Origin: an uncultured Eubacterium sp.
GTDB taxonomy: Bacteria > Bacillota > Clostridia > Oscillospirales > Acutalibacteraceae
DNA length: 64,000 bases
NCBI RefSeq assembly: GCF_934525195.1
Contig: NZ_CAKSZA010000007.1
Coordinates: forward strand, 1 to 64,000
Direction of reading: 5' to 3'
Below the pieces are notes generated by a model. The model searched no databases and was not told the DNA's origin. It worked only from the letters and a program-made list of their open reading frames with translations. The position numbers and the translations under genes are program-made. Shown one piece after another: positions 33,363-41,918 of the stretch; the stretch's first letter is position 1, and the number at the start of each line of letters is the position of its first letter.

Positions 33363-34665
33363 TCCAAACTTGAATTCTACCGAGAGCGAGGACATACTTT
33401 TCAACGGCGCTTATAACGAACCTATAAACGCAGAAGTTGAAAAAAAAGATGTCGGCAGTGATATTCAAAGCCAAACAGCAGAATTGAATAAAATTGTGGA
33501 AAAGACGACAGAGGAAAAGGAGCACAGGCATCATCACCATCATCATTCCTCAAGTGGTGAGCATCATCACTCACATTCATCGCATTCTTCACACTCGTCA
33601 AGCCACCATCATCACAGACATCACTCCTCATCAAAAAAGAAAAAAAGAAAGAAAAAAATTAATAAGAAGCTAAAAGCTGTGCTTATAGTTCTCTTGGTGA
33701 TTGCATTTTTGTTGACCGCTTTTGGAGGAGCTTTCTCTTTCATTAAGCATCAAGGCAAAAAGGATTTGACCGCTGCCACAATCACCGACAACACACATGA
33801 TGAAATCATCACTTACAAAGGTCACAGATATTCCTACAACGAAAATGTTGTTTCCTTTGCATTTATGGGCATCGACCAAAGAGATATGCTCAGCAAAAAC
33901 GACACCGACTTTGTCGGCTGTGCGGATGCGGACGTTGTTGTTGCCGTTGACACTGCAGACGGCACCGTCAAGGTAATAAACATTCCTCGTGACACCATGG
34001 TTGATGTCGATGTTTATAACGACACAGGTGTGTTCCTCAGCACAGACAATGTTCAGCTTTGCCTTGCTTATGCTTATGGCGACGGCAAAACAAAGAGCTG
34101 TGAAAATGTAACAAAGGCAATCAGCAGAATTCTTTACAACGTGCCTATCAACAAATACTTTGCACTTGACCTTGAAGGTGTTGCACCAATCAATGATGCA
34201 ATCGGCGGAGTCACACTTGAAGCGCAGTACAGCGTGCCTGACAAAGGCATTGTAAAGGGTCAAATAGTCACTCTCAAAGGCGATATGGCGGAAGCCTACA
34301 TCAGAACAAGAGATATGGACTATCTTGAAGCTTCACTCAACCGTTCGGCAAGAATTGAGCAATATGTAAAAGCATTTGCGCAACAGCTTATTCCTGCTGT
34401 AAAAAGCGACTTTGGTATCATTTCGGATTTGTACAACACAGCTTCAAAATACAGCAGAACAAACATTACGCTTAACAACGTAACTTATCTTGCATCAACA
34501 GTGCTTGAAAAAGGCGTTGAATCATTTGAAACCTATACTATTACAGGCAAAATGACCGAAACCAAGCACACAAAATATCCGGATGCAGTTGTTGCAGAAT
34601 TTACTCCGGATGAGGAAAGCGTTATGCAAATCGTCTTAGACACCTATTACACTCAAATAGATTAA
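33346..34665 (+). CDS. LytR-CpsA-Psr (LCP) family protein with His-rich cytoplasmic tract
   Basis: A 439-residue LCP protein, a family that transfers wall teichoic acid or capsule polymers from lipid carriers to peptidoglycan. The LCP core is visible in FAFMGIDQRD, ADADVVVAVDTADGTVKVIN, PRDTMVDV and RTRDMDYLEASLNRSARIEQ (polyprenyl-phosphate-binding Arg residues). One membrane helix lies at about 110-132. Before it, residues 60-93 contain 19 histidines with Ser, then a Lys/Arg run. Such a His tract could bind Zn or Ni. Co-translation with sortase B suggests joint cell-surface assembly. Confidence 0.92.
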   Translation: MKKQIDPNLNSTESEDILFNGAYNEPINAEVEKKDVGSDIQSQTAELNKIVEKTTEEKEHRHHHHHHSSSGEHHHSHSSHSSHSSSHHHHRHHSSSKKKKRKKKINKKLKAVLIVLLVIAFLLTAFGGAFSFIKHQGKKDLTAATITDNTHDEIITYKGHRYSYNENVVSFAFMGIDQRDMLSKNDTDFVGCADADVVVAVDTADGTVKVINIPRDTMVDVDVYNDTGVFLSTDNVQLCLAYAYGDGKTKSCENVTKAISRILYNVPINKYFALDLEGVAPINDAIGGVTLEAQYSVPDKGIVKGQIVTLKGDMAEAYIRTRDMDYLEASLNRSARIEQYVKAFAQQLIPAVKSDFGIISDLYNTASKYSRTNITLNNVTYLASTVLEKGVESFETYTITGKMTETKHTKYPDAVVAEFTPDEESVMQIVLDTYYTQID

Positions 34666-34675
34666 CATTCAATAT

Positions 34676-34708
34676 AAAAAGTGCTACCATAATCGGTAGC
34701 ACTTTTTT
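34676..34708. terminator. Bidirectional terminator between LCP gene and alr
   Basis: AAAAAGTGCTACC / GGTAGCACTTTTTT, a perfect 13-bp stem with A and T runs on either side. It serves the convergent LCP and alanine racemase genes. Confidence 0.92.
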
Positions 34709-35858
34709 AATACATATAGTTTGTTGTATTAACAAATTTTCCGTCTTTATAATAAGTTCTGGGCACTCTGCGTGCAACTCGACACGGAAGTTCATAATTG
34801 AATGAGTAGGCGGAATTTGAAACTTCTTCCATAGAAAGCTCCGCTTCACCGTCTTTGCCTACCAAAATTACGGTGCTGTCAAGTTCTGCACCGTCAACAT
34901 CGGTAACATCAACCATAAACTGATCCATACAAACTCTGCCGACAATCGGTGCGTACTGACCGTTAACGATTACCCTGCCCTTGTTTGAAAGGCAACGAGG
35001 ATAGCCATCGGCATAGCCAACGGGGATTGTTGCAATCACTCTCGGCTCAGCAGTTTTGAATGTTCCGCCATAGGACACTTCTCTGCCCGCCTCAAGAGTT
35101 TTGATGTGCGAAATATGAGTGAGCCACGTCATAACAGGTTTGATGTCGAGAAGCGATTTGTCCACTTCCTCGCTCGGATAAAGACCGTAGAGAATAATTC
35201 CCATTCGGCACATATCAAAGTATTCATCAAAATTCATAATTCCGGCGCTGTTGTTCAGATGCTTAATCGGAATTTGAATTCCCCTGCGCTCAAGCATATC
35301 AACAAACATCTTGTACTTTTCTCGCTGCGCAAGTGCTTTTGTCAAATCCGACTCATCAGCCGTTGCAAAGTGAGAGAAAAGTCCCTCCGCTTCGATATTC
35401 GGCAAAGTGCAAATCTCTTTGCAAATATCGGCGCTTTCTTCAGTAACCTGAAAACCGATACGGCTCATACCCGTATCAATGCAAAAATGAAACGGAACAA
35501 CTTTGCCCTGCTTTGCCGCTTCGTCAGACAAAGCCTTTGCCGTGTCATATGAAAAAACAGGAATACGAATGTCATATTTTACAACCAAATCATAAAATGC
35601 GGGAGCGACATAGCCCAAAATTAAAATCGGGGTTTTTATGTCGGCTTTTTTTAATTCAACGGCTTCCTCAATGCAAGCGACACCGAAGAAATCACATTTT
35701 CCTTGCAAGAATTTCGCAAATTCAACCGCACCGTGACCGTAAGCATCCGCCTTGATGACGCACAAAAGCTTGCAATCGGGCGACAACTTTGCCCTTGTAT
35801 TATTGACGTTATATTCTACGGCATCCAAATCAATTTTTGCCTGTGTTCTAAAATACAT
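34707..35858 (-). CDS. alr: Alanine racemase
   Basis: A 383-residue PLP enzyme interconverting L- and D-alanine. The PLP lysine is Lys36 in VIKADAYGHGAV, the TIM barrel continues to about 240, and the C-terminal beta domain contains REVSYGGTF with the catalytic Tyr and IPVGYADGYPR. It is the last gene of the seven-gene 5-oxoproline/D-glutamate operon, overlapping pxpA by 1 bp. It could supply or drain D-Ala for the aminotransferase encoded first in the operon. Confidence 0.95.
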   Translation of the reverse strand: MYFRTQAKIDLDAVEYNVNNTRAKLSPDCKLLCVIKADAYGHGAVEFAKFLQGKCDFFGVACIEEAVELKKADIKTPILILGYVAPAFYDLVVKYDIRIPVFSYDTAKALSDEAAKQGKVVPFHFCIDTGMSRIGFQVTEESADICKEICTLPNIEAEGLFSHFATADESDLTKALAQREKYKMFVDMLERRGIQIPIKHLNNSAGIMNFDEYFDMCRMGIILYGLYPSEEVDKSLLDIKPVMTWLTHISHIKTLEAGREVSYGGTFKTAEPRVIATIPVGYADGYPRCLSNKGRVIVNGQYAPIVGRVCMDQFMVDVTDVDGAELDSTVILVGKDGEAELSMEEVSNSAYSFNYELPCRVARRVPRTYYKDGKFVNTTNYMY

Positions 35859-36613
35859 TAACCAATCACCTCTGAAAGCGGCACTGCTTTTATATCATTT
35901 TCGGCAAAAGCCTTGTTGAGTGCACGAACGAAATCAAGCGCTTTTTCGCCATCACCGTGAACGCAAACGCTATGAGCCTCAATCGGCACTTCTTCGCCTG
36001 TGTAAGCAGTGACCTTGCCGTCTTTCACCATACGGATAACGCGGGCAATAGCCTCGTTTTCATCGGTAATCATAGAACCTTCAAGTGTTCTTTTACGCAA
36101 TGAACCGTCCGCCTCGTACGCTCTGTCGGCAAAAACTTCGCTGGCATATTTAATACCTACTTGCTTTGCCGCCTCAATCATTTTTGAGCCTGAAAGAGCA
36201 AGCAAAATAAGCGACGAATCAAAATCCTTGATTGCGTTTGCGATGGCAAGCGACATTTCCATATCCTTTGCCGCCATATTGTACATTGCTCCGTGAGGCT
36301 TGACATGTTGCATCTTAACGCCTTTTGCCTTTGCAAAGGCTGAAAGTGAGCCAAGCTGACAAAGAGTGATGTTGTACACTTCTTCGGGCGACAAAGTCAT
36401 ATTTGTTCTGCCGAAATTCTCCTTGTCCAAATAGCCCGGGTGAGCGCCGAACGCAACCGAGTTTTCCTTGCACAAAGCAACAGTCGTGTTCATAATATTG
36501 CTGTCGCCTGCGTGAAATCCGCAAGCAATATTTGCCGAAGTGATCAAGGGAATAATCTGCGAATCAAAAGCAGCTCCCTCGCCTAAATCCGAGTTTAAAT
36601 CTACAAAATACAT
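35858..36613 (-). CDS. pxpA: 5-oxoprolinase subunit A (LamB/YcsF family)
   Basis: A 251-residue PxpA protein: VDLNSDLGEGAAFD at the N-terminus, SANIACGFHAGDSNIM, GAHPGYLDKENFGRTNM and HVKPHGAMYN are family signatures. With PxpB and PxpC it hydrolyses 5-oxo-L-proline to L-glutamate using ATP. All three subunits occur in this operon. It is separated from the DUF1445 gene by 51 bp and overlaps alr by 1 bp. Confidence 0.95.
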   Translation of the reverse strand: MYFVDLNSDLGEGAAFDSQIIPLITSANIACGFHAGDSNIMNTTVALCKENSVAFGAHPGYLDKENFGRTNMTLSPEEVYNITLCQLGSLSAFAKAKGVKMQHVKPHGAMYNMAAKDMEMSLAIANAIKDFDSSLILLALSGSKMIEAAKQVGIKYASEVFADRAYEADGSLRKRTLEGSMITDENEAIARVIRMVKDGKVTAYTGEEVPIEAHSVCVHGDGEKALDFVRALNKAFAENDIKAVPLSEVIG

Positions 36614-36664
36614 CTATAAACTCCTTAAAAAATTCTAATAGAACAGATATAAAAGCAACGCAAA

Positions 36665-37450
36665 TTAATACTTCAACGCAACATTTTTTACATCTGTGAT
36701 AAACATATGCCCCGGTGCGTGGGTAATTGCAATCGGTGGTTTTGTTTGCATAACGGCATTTTGAGGGGTTACACCGCACGGCCAAAACACCGGCACTTCG
36801 CCCTCATTAATTGTCACGCTGTCGCCGTAATCGGGATGATTAACATCCGAAATTCCGATTGCTTCGGGATTACCGATTTGAATAGGTGCACCGTGAACCT
36901 TTGGCATTGCAGCCGTCACCTCAACCGCCTTAACAACCAAATCATTCGGTATCGGACGCATTGAAACGACCATATTTCCGTGAAAAGCACCTGCCGAAGC
37001 AAGCTCAATATTTGTATTGAACATCGGCACATTAACATTTTCCTCTATATGGCGAACGGGAATGTCCGCCTCGAGCATTTCGCTTTCAAAGCTGAAACTG
37101 CAACCGATGAGGAAGTACACAAAATCGTCCTGCCAATATTCGGAAATGTCCGTAACTTCTTTTTCAAGTACGCCGTTTTTCCAAATTCTGTACTTTGGAA
37201 AATCTGTGCACACATCTCCCTCGCTTGCCATAGCCTTAAACTCTCTTGAGCCTACATCGCCGACCTCTAAAATCGGGCACGGTTTTGGGTTACGCATACA
37301 AAAAAGGAGGAAATCAAACGCATAATCCTTTGGCAAAATGCAAAGATTTGCCTGGGCATAGCCTGCACACATACCCGATGTTTGAAAATCAATTTTGCCC
37401 TCACGGATAAGCTTCTTCACTTCCTGTGGGTGCATAGCTGAATAATCCAT
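36665..37450 (-). CDS. DUF1445 putative hydro-lyase / D-glutamate cyclase N-domain homologue
   Basis: A 261-residue protein with the DUF1445 (PF07286) signatures TSGMCAGYAQANL, LEVGDVGSREF, GCSFSFESEM and FWPCGVTPQNA, and the end IAITHAPGHMFITD. In mammals this domain is fused to a DUF4392 domain in D-glutamate cyclase (DGLUCY), which converts D-glutamate to 5-oxo-D-proline. Here the second domain is encoded separately three genes upstream (39113-40171). ATG 37450 has TAGGAG; the 18-bp longer frame does not. The joint function is inference from the fusion. Confidence 0.88.
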   Translation of the reverse strand: MDYSAMHPQEVKKLIREGKIDFQTSGMCAGYAQANLCILPKDYAFDFLLFCMRNPKPCPILEVGDVGSREFKAMASEGDVCTDFPKYRIWKNGVLEKEVTDISEYWQDDFVYFLIGCSFSFESEMLEADIPVRHIEENVNVPMFNTNIELASAGAFHGNMVVSMRPIPNDLVVKAVEVTAAMPKVHGAPIQIGNPEAIGISDVNHPDYGDSVTINEGEVPVFWPCGVTPQNAVMQTKPPIAITHAPGHMFITDVKNVALKY

Positions 37451-37464
37451 ATTTACTCCTAAAA

Positions 37465-38394
37465 TCAAAACATATATAAATTATCAAAAAATTGTTTTTG
37501 CTTTTTTGCTTCTCGTTCCGCTTCTTCAACGGTTACGCTTTTAAATCTTACGGTATTCCCTGCCGAAAGTTGTGAAGCTCGAGGCAAGTCAACGCTGATT
37601 ACAGTTGCAATTTTTGCATAACCGCCCGTTGTTTGATGGTCTGCCATAAGAATAATAGGCTCGCCCGAATTTGGCACTTGAACAGAACCGAAAACAATAC
37701 CGTCGGATATAATATCCATTCCGTTTTTCGACTTGAGCGGTTCGCCAGACAGCCTTATTCCCATTCTGTCCGACTGAGCGGTAACCTCATACTTCTGCGA
37801 CAAAAAAAGCCTTATATCCTCATCTGTGAACATCTCGTTTTGCGGACCTAAAACAACACGAAGTTCGGCATTGTTGCTATATTCGGTTTCGGGAATTTCC
37901 CACTTATCAATATCACCGAGCGGGAACGCACCAGTTCCAATTGCAAGAACATCTCCGCTTTGGAGCTTTTTGCCAAAATGTCCGCCAAAAGCAAACTTCA
38001 AGTTTGTTGAAGCGCTGCCAAAAACATATTCGCCGACTATTCCGCCTGCAACGGCAAGATAAGCGCGTATACCGCTTTTTGCCGCACCCATAGAAAGAAT
38101 GTCGCCGTTATTTATCTTGTAAGCCTTGTTTCTTTTTATCGGTTTGTCATTTATTTTTGCGCCAAAATCCGCACCCGAAACGCAAATCACGGTATCCTGC
38201 GTGAATTTTGCGGTAACGCCAAGCACAGTCATTTCAAGAACAGGCGCACAATCGCAGTTGCCGCACAATCGATTGGCAACTCTCATAGAATATCTGTCCA
38301 TCGCTCCGTTTTGGGTGAAGCCGTTTTTCATAACCCCCACCCTGCCGAAATCCTGCACGGTGCTCAAAAGTCCCGGAGTAATAATTTCTATCAT
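37465..38394 (-). CDS. pxpC: 5-oxoprolinase subunit C (biotin-dependent carboxyltransferase-like)
   Basis: A 309-residue PxpC/KipA protein: N-terminal ITPGLLSTVQDFGRVGVMKN, NGAMDRYSMRVANRL, and the later YEVTAQSDRMGIRLSGEPL and PNSGEPIILMADHQTTGGYA are family blocks. It forms the 5-oxoprolinase complex with PxpA and PxpB. It overlaps pxpB by 4 bp and ends 14 bp before the DUF1445 start. Confidence 0.94.
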   Translation of the reverse strand: MIEIITPGLLSTVQDFGRVGVMKNGFTQNGAMDRYSMRVANRLCGNCDCAPVLEMTVLGVTAKFTQDTVICVSGADFGAKINDKPIKRNKAYKINNGDILSMGAAKSGIRAYLAVAGGIVGEYVFGSASTNLKFAFGGHFGKKLQSGDVLAIGTGAFPLGDIDKWEIPETEYSNNAELRVVLGPQNEMFTDEDIRLFLSQKYEVTAQSDRMGIRLSGEPLKSKNGMDIISDGIVFGSVQVPNSGEPIILMADHQTTGGYAKIATVISVDLPRASQLSAGNTVRFKSVTVEEAEREAKKQKQFFDNLYMF

Positions 38395-39116
38395 AATTCA
38401 GCCTCCGTAACCTTAACCTGATATTCGCCGTTTTTTACCTGCTGTTCAATTCGCTTGAATTCGTCCAAATCAACCGGCACAAAACGGATGTAATCACCTG
38501 CGGAATACAAAATCGGATTTTCTCTCTCCTTGTCATAAACCTTGAGAGGAGTTTTGCCGATAAGTTGCCATCCGCCCGGAGAAGCCACGGGGTAAATGCC
38601 TGTTTGTTCACCGCCTATACCGACAGCACCCTCAAAAATTTCCGACCTCGGCGAATCAAGACGAGGCGTTGCAAGGCTTTCGTCCATACCGCCAAGATAA
38701 GCAAAACCCGGCAAAAAGCCAAGCATATATATGAGATAATCTCTGCCGCTGTGTCGCTCAATAACTTCCTGCCTTGTGAGGTGAGAATGTTCGCAAACAT
38801 TGCCCATATCAAAAGCAAAGCAATCGTCATAGCACACAGGAATTTCAAAAAGTTTCGCTTTTCGGCTTGAAGCGACCTTGATATTTTTCAGTATCTTTGC
38901 AAGGGTGTTTTTCAGCTTTTTTGCGCTGATTTCGGTACAATCATAAAGCACCGACACCGAACAAAATGTTGGGATATATTCGGTAACACCCTTTATCCCT
39001 GCTTGCTCGATTTCGGCGCAAAGAGAGGTCACATACGCATTGACCTCTCTGCTTATTTCATTTTTAAACTGTACGGTAACCGCACTGTCACCGTTTTGCA
39101 AAAATGAATATATCAT
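38391..39116 (-). CDS. pxpB: 5-oxoprolinase subunit B (KipI-like)
   Basis: A 241-residue PxpB/KipI protein: N-terminal GDSAVTVQFKNEIS, ending in the conserved IYMLGFLPGFAYLGGMD, LATPRLDSPR, VGIGGEQTGIYPVASPGGWQ and LIGKTPL. In Bacillus the homologue KipI also inhibits the sporulation kinase KinA, but the operon here points to 5-oxoprolinase. It overlaps both neighbours by 4 bp. Confidence 0.95.
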   Translation of the reverse strand: MIYSFLQNGDSAVTVQFKNEISREVNAYVTSLCAEIEQAGIKGVTEYIPTFCSVSVLYDCTEISAKKLKNTLAKILKNIKVASSRKAKLFEIPVCYDDCFAFDMGNVCEHSHLTRQEVIERHSGRDYLIYMLGFLPGFAYLGGMDESLATPRLDSPRSEIFEGAVGIGGEQTGIYPVASPGGWQLIGKTPLKVYDKERENPILYSAGDYIRFVPVDLDEFKRIEQQVKNGEYQVKVTEAEL

Positions 39117-40171
39117 CCGAAAAATCCTTTTTTAAGTGTAGTTTCAAACCAAGCGGTTGTTTTGTCCTCAACGGTATGAGGATATTCGATAAGTCCTCTC
39201 ATCAAGGAAATCATTGGCAAAATAATGTTTTTGCCGATACCGTCAATATACGGTCTTGCTTCGCCGTACATATCAAGCATACCCGCCTTTGCGGCAGCAT
39301 CCATAACAGCCGACTCCTCTTCCTCGGTGTGGAAAAGGCTAACATCGTCCAAAAGGAAAGCTGTGCAAGCCATAAGAGCATTCATACCCCAATCGCTGAC
39401 AGTTGCCGTGATGATGTTATCAGCAGCTGTGTCTGCCAAAATGCCAAAGCCTGTGCCTGCCTTGCAACCACCCTCCTCGGCATACGGAATATATTTTCTG
39501 ATGTGTTCCTCAATTGTGCCCATACCAAGTTCGTTGCCAAGGTCACCGATAGAGAGATTATACACTCCTCTATTTTGACATTCTCTGAAAAGAACATCAT
39601 ATTTAGCCTCAACATCAGTTGTGTTTACTCCGACTGCGTTGTGATAATAGCCGTTTTTGTTTCTGCCCGGTGCTTCATTTGAAATAATAGCACAAGGAAG
39701 CCCGTGAGAAAGAATTTCTGCTGTTTGTTCAGCCTCTTTTGCCTTGTCCTTTGTAAAGGTGACAATGCAAATTGTATTATCGGGAATATTGTCTATATCA
39801 TAGGTAACATCAACGCCGAGAACTTCGCTCATAGCCTTGATTGATTTTTCGCATTGATCGGGAACAATCATAACCGGCTTTGCGCCAAAGGCACGCATAA
39901 CAAATCGAGCAAAAACGGTTGAAGAAATAATGCCGTCTGTTTCAGCCTCGTTCCACGGAAGAAGGACAAAGCCTGTGAGGATAAACACCTTTTCGCCCTT
40001 TTTGATGTTCTGCACAAGTCCCTCTGCACCGTTGAGTGAAAGAGGCTTGCCTGTATATTTGATTGCACCGTCATAAAGAATACGGCACACACCGTATCCT
40101 CTCGGGTCAAGATTCATCAGCCAGTCAAGATTGTAGCCGACATTAAGTTTTGTAAGTTCTGTTCTGTTCAT
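39113..40171 (-). CDS. DUF4392 D-glutamate cyclase C-domain homologue
   Basis: A 352-residue protein of the DUF4392 family (PF14336), the C-terminal part of mammalian D-glutamate cyclase. Typical blocks are LNVGYNLDWLMNLDPRGYGV, VFILTGFVLLPWNEAETDGI, CAIISNEAPGRNKNGYYHNA and TGFGILADTAADNII. The start is uncertain: ATG 40171 overlaps the preceding TAA (TAATG), while GTG 40183 lies only 2 bp after GAGGAG. It sits between the aminotransferase and pxpB. With the DUF1445 protein it could turn D-glutamate into 5-oxoproline for PxpABC. Confidence 0.87.
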   Translation of the reverse strand: MNRTELTKLNVGYNLDWLMNLDPRGYGVCRILYDGAIKYTGKPLSLNGAEGLVQNIKKGEKVFILTGFVLLPWNEAETDGIISSTVFARFVMRAFGAKPVMIVPDQCEKSIKAMSEVLGVDVTYDIDNIPDNTICIVTFTKDKAKEAEQTAEILSHGLPCAIISNEAPGRNKNGYYHNAVGVNTTDVEAKYDVLFRECQNRGVYNLSIGDLGNELGMGTIEEHIRKYIPYAEEGGCKAGTGFGILADTAADNIITATVSDWGMNALMACTAFLLDDVSLFHTEEEESAVMDAAAKAGMLDMYGEARPYIDGIGKNIILPMISLMRGLIEYPHTVEDKTTAWFETTLKKGFFG

Positions 40172-41013
40172 TATGCTTTGCACTGCTCCTCAAAATCCTT
40201 AACCAAAGCGTCCTGAATTGTCTTGAGCATTTCAGGAGCTTTACCGCCTACCGGCTTGCCGTCAACTGTCTTTACAGGAATACAGAATGAACCTGTTGAA
40301 TGAACAATAATTTCATCGGCATTCATAAGTTCGTCAAGGGTGTAATCTCTTTCTTCAACGCCATAGCCGAGTTTTTTTGCAAAAGCAAGAAGACGAATTC
40401 TTGCAGTACCCGGAAGCACTTTGTCATCAAGCTGATGAGTGATAACCTTGCCGTCCTTAAAAATAGAAACATTTGAGTGTGCACACTCTGTTACCAAATC
40501 TCCTCTGTGGAAGATAGCCTCTTGACAACCTGCTCTGTCTGCCGCTGTTGCCGCAAGACAAGACGGAATAAGGTTCAAAGTTTTGCAGTTGCAATAATAA
40601 AATCTCTTATCCTCATAGGTGATAACATCAATAGGCTTGTATGTATCTGCAACATGAGCCGGGGTGAGAGTAATCCACAAATTACCCTGCATATCTTCAG
40701 GATAAATATGACCTCTGAGTCCGTTGCCTCTTGTAACCTGCATATAAACGAACTGATCACCGTCATCAACCTTTAATACAAGTTCTCTCAGAAGCTTGTC
40801 GAGTTCGTCACGCTCAATCGGAATGTTCATACCGAGGAGCTTTGCAGAATTGTAAAATCTTGTGAGATGGGCGTCCATATCAAAAACAACATGGTTATGA
40901 GCATAAGTAGCGTCATAAACACCGTCACCAAACCAACAAACTCTGTCGAGCATCGGAATTTGCATATTCTCGATTTCATCATATTTACCGTTATAGTAAC
41001 CTAAATTTTTCAT
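40171..41013 (-). CDS. Class IV (D-amino-acid type) aminotransferase
   Basis: A 280-residue fold-type IV PLP enzyme, close in length to D-amino acid aminotransferase. PLP Lys144 lies in CNCKTLNLIPS, equivalent to Lys145 of the Bacillus enzyme. Other motifs are WFGDGVYDATYAHNHVVFDM near the N-terminus and ECAHSNVSIF and VLPGTARIR later. It would exchange amino groups between D-Ala or another D-amino acid and 2-oxoglutarate to make D-glutamate. It is the first gene of the operon; branched-chain aminotransferase or aminodeoxychorismate lyase activity is less likely in this context. Confidence 0.85.
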   Translation of the reverse strand: MKNLGYYNGKYDEIENMQIPMLDRVCWFGDGVYDATYAHNHVVFDMDAHLTRFYNSAKLLGMNIPIERDELDKLLRELVLKVDDGDQFVYMQVTRGNGLRGHIYPEDMQGNLWITLTPAHVADTYKPIDVITYEDKRFYYCNCKTLNLIPSCLAATAADRAGCQEAIFHRGDLVTECAHSNVSIFKDGKVITHQLDDKVLPGTARIRLLAFAKKLGYGVEERDYTLDELMNADEIIVHSTGSFCIPVKTVDGKPVGGKAPEMLKTIQDALVKDFEEQCKA

Positions 41014-41039
41014 AAAAATTCCCCCAAATAAATTTCAAT

Positions 41040-41096
41040 AAAAAAGAGCACAAGAAACCCCCGAATAATCGAAAAGACTTCCTTGCCCTCTTTTTT
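41040..41096 (-). terminator. Terminator-like structure between the thi and D-Glu operons
   Basis: On the minus strand AAAAAAGAG..CAAG pairs with CTTG..CTCTTTTTT around a loop of about 25 nt. It may end the thiamine-transport transcript or act as a leader attenuator for the operon below. A possible promoter (TTTACT...AATAGTATTAAAAT) lies just upstream, which favours a leader role. Confidence 0.5.
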
Positions 41097-41177
41097 AATT
41101 TTAATACTATTAAATATAAAAGTAAATAGTTAATTTATAAAGTGTGTGTAGAAATTTAAGGTCGATTTTTGTGCAGA

Positions 41178-41915
41178 TTACAATAAATGTAATATTTCAA
41201 CAATCTGCCTTTTGTAATTCAAAAACTCATCCGTTAGATTGAACTCGGTTGTTCGCGGCTTTGGTGCGTCAATTTTAATTTCGTTTGCGCACACACCGTC
41301 GGCAAGAATATAAATTCTGTCCGACAGCAAAATAGCCTCGTCAATGTCGTGAGTTATGAACACGGTGGACAAATCAATGTTCTGCATAACATCAAGATAC
41401 CACTTGTGGATAACGGATTTTGTTATCGTGTCAAGCGCACTGAACGGCTCGTCAAGAAGTGCAACACCGTGCGATGACAAATATGTGCGGAGCAAAGCCG
41501 CCCTCTGACGCATACCGCCCGAAAGTTGTGACGGATACCGGTACTGCGTGCCCTCAAGACCAAAGGTTTTGAAATAAGGTTCTGCCTGTGCTCTTGCGTC
41601 CTTTTTGCTCACACCCTTGATAACAAGAGGAAGCGAAACATTGTCTATCACCTTTCTGTAAGGCAAAAGCAAGTCTTTTTGGAGCATATAACTGACATTG
41701 CCGGGTTTGCCCGTAATATCCTCGCCGTTCAACCAAACCTTGCCGCTGTCGGGCATATGAATACCCGACAGGACATTAAACAGCGTTGTTTTTCCGCCGC
41801 CGCTGACACCCAAAAGGCTGACAATCTCGCCCTTGTTGAGTGTAAGCGAAGCACCTTTTAAGACCTTATTATCGCCGAAGCTTTTATAAATATTTTCAGC
41901 TTTTAAAATTTCCAT
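41178..41915 (-). CDS. ABC transporter ATPase (ThiZ/NitT-TauT type)
   Basis: A 245-residue ATPase: Walker A LLGVSGGGKTTLFN, signature LSGGMRQRAALL, Walker B VALLDEPFSALD and the His switch VFITHDIDEA. The SGGM signature and the SDRIY/D-loop context match ATPases for nitrate, taurine or thiamine-precursor uptake. It is the last gene of the riboswitch-controlled thiXYZ-type operon. Confidence 0.9.
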   Translation of the reverse strand: MEILKAENIYKSFGDNKVLKGASLTLNKGEIVSLLGVSGGGKTTLFNVLSGIHMPDSGKVWLNGEDITGKPGNVSYMLQKDLLLPYRKVIDNVSLPLVIKGVSKKDARAQAEPYFKTFGLEGTQYRYPSQLSGGMRQRAALLRTYLSSHGVALLDEPFSALDTITKSVIHKWYLDVMQNIDLSTVFITHDIDEAILLSDRIYILADGVCANEIKIDAPKPRTTEFNLTDEFLNYKRQIVEILHLL

Positions 41916-41918
41916 AAA

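Noticed and set aside
41040..41096. Second riboswitch before the D-Glu operon
   Set aside because: Only a terminator-like pairing is visible; no aptamer core of a known class was recognised.
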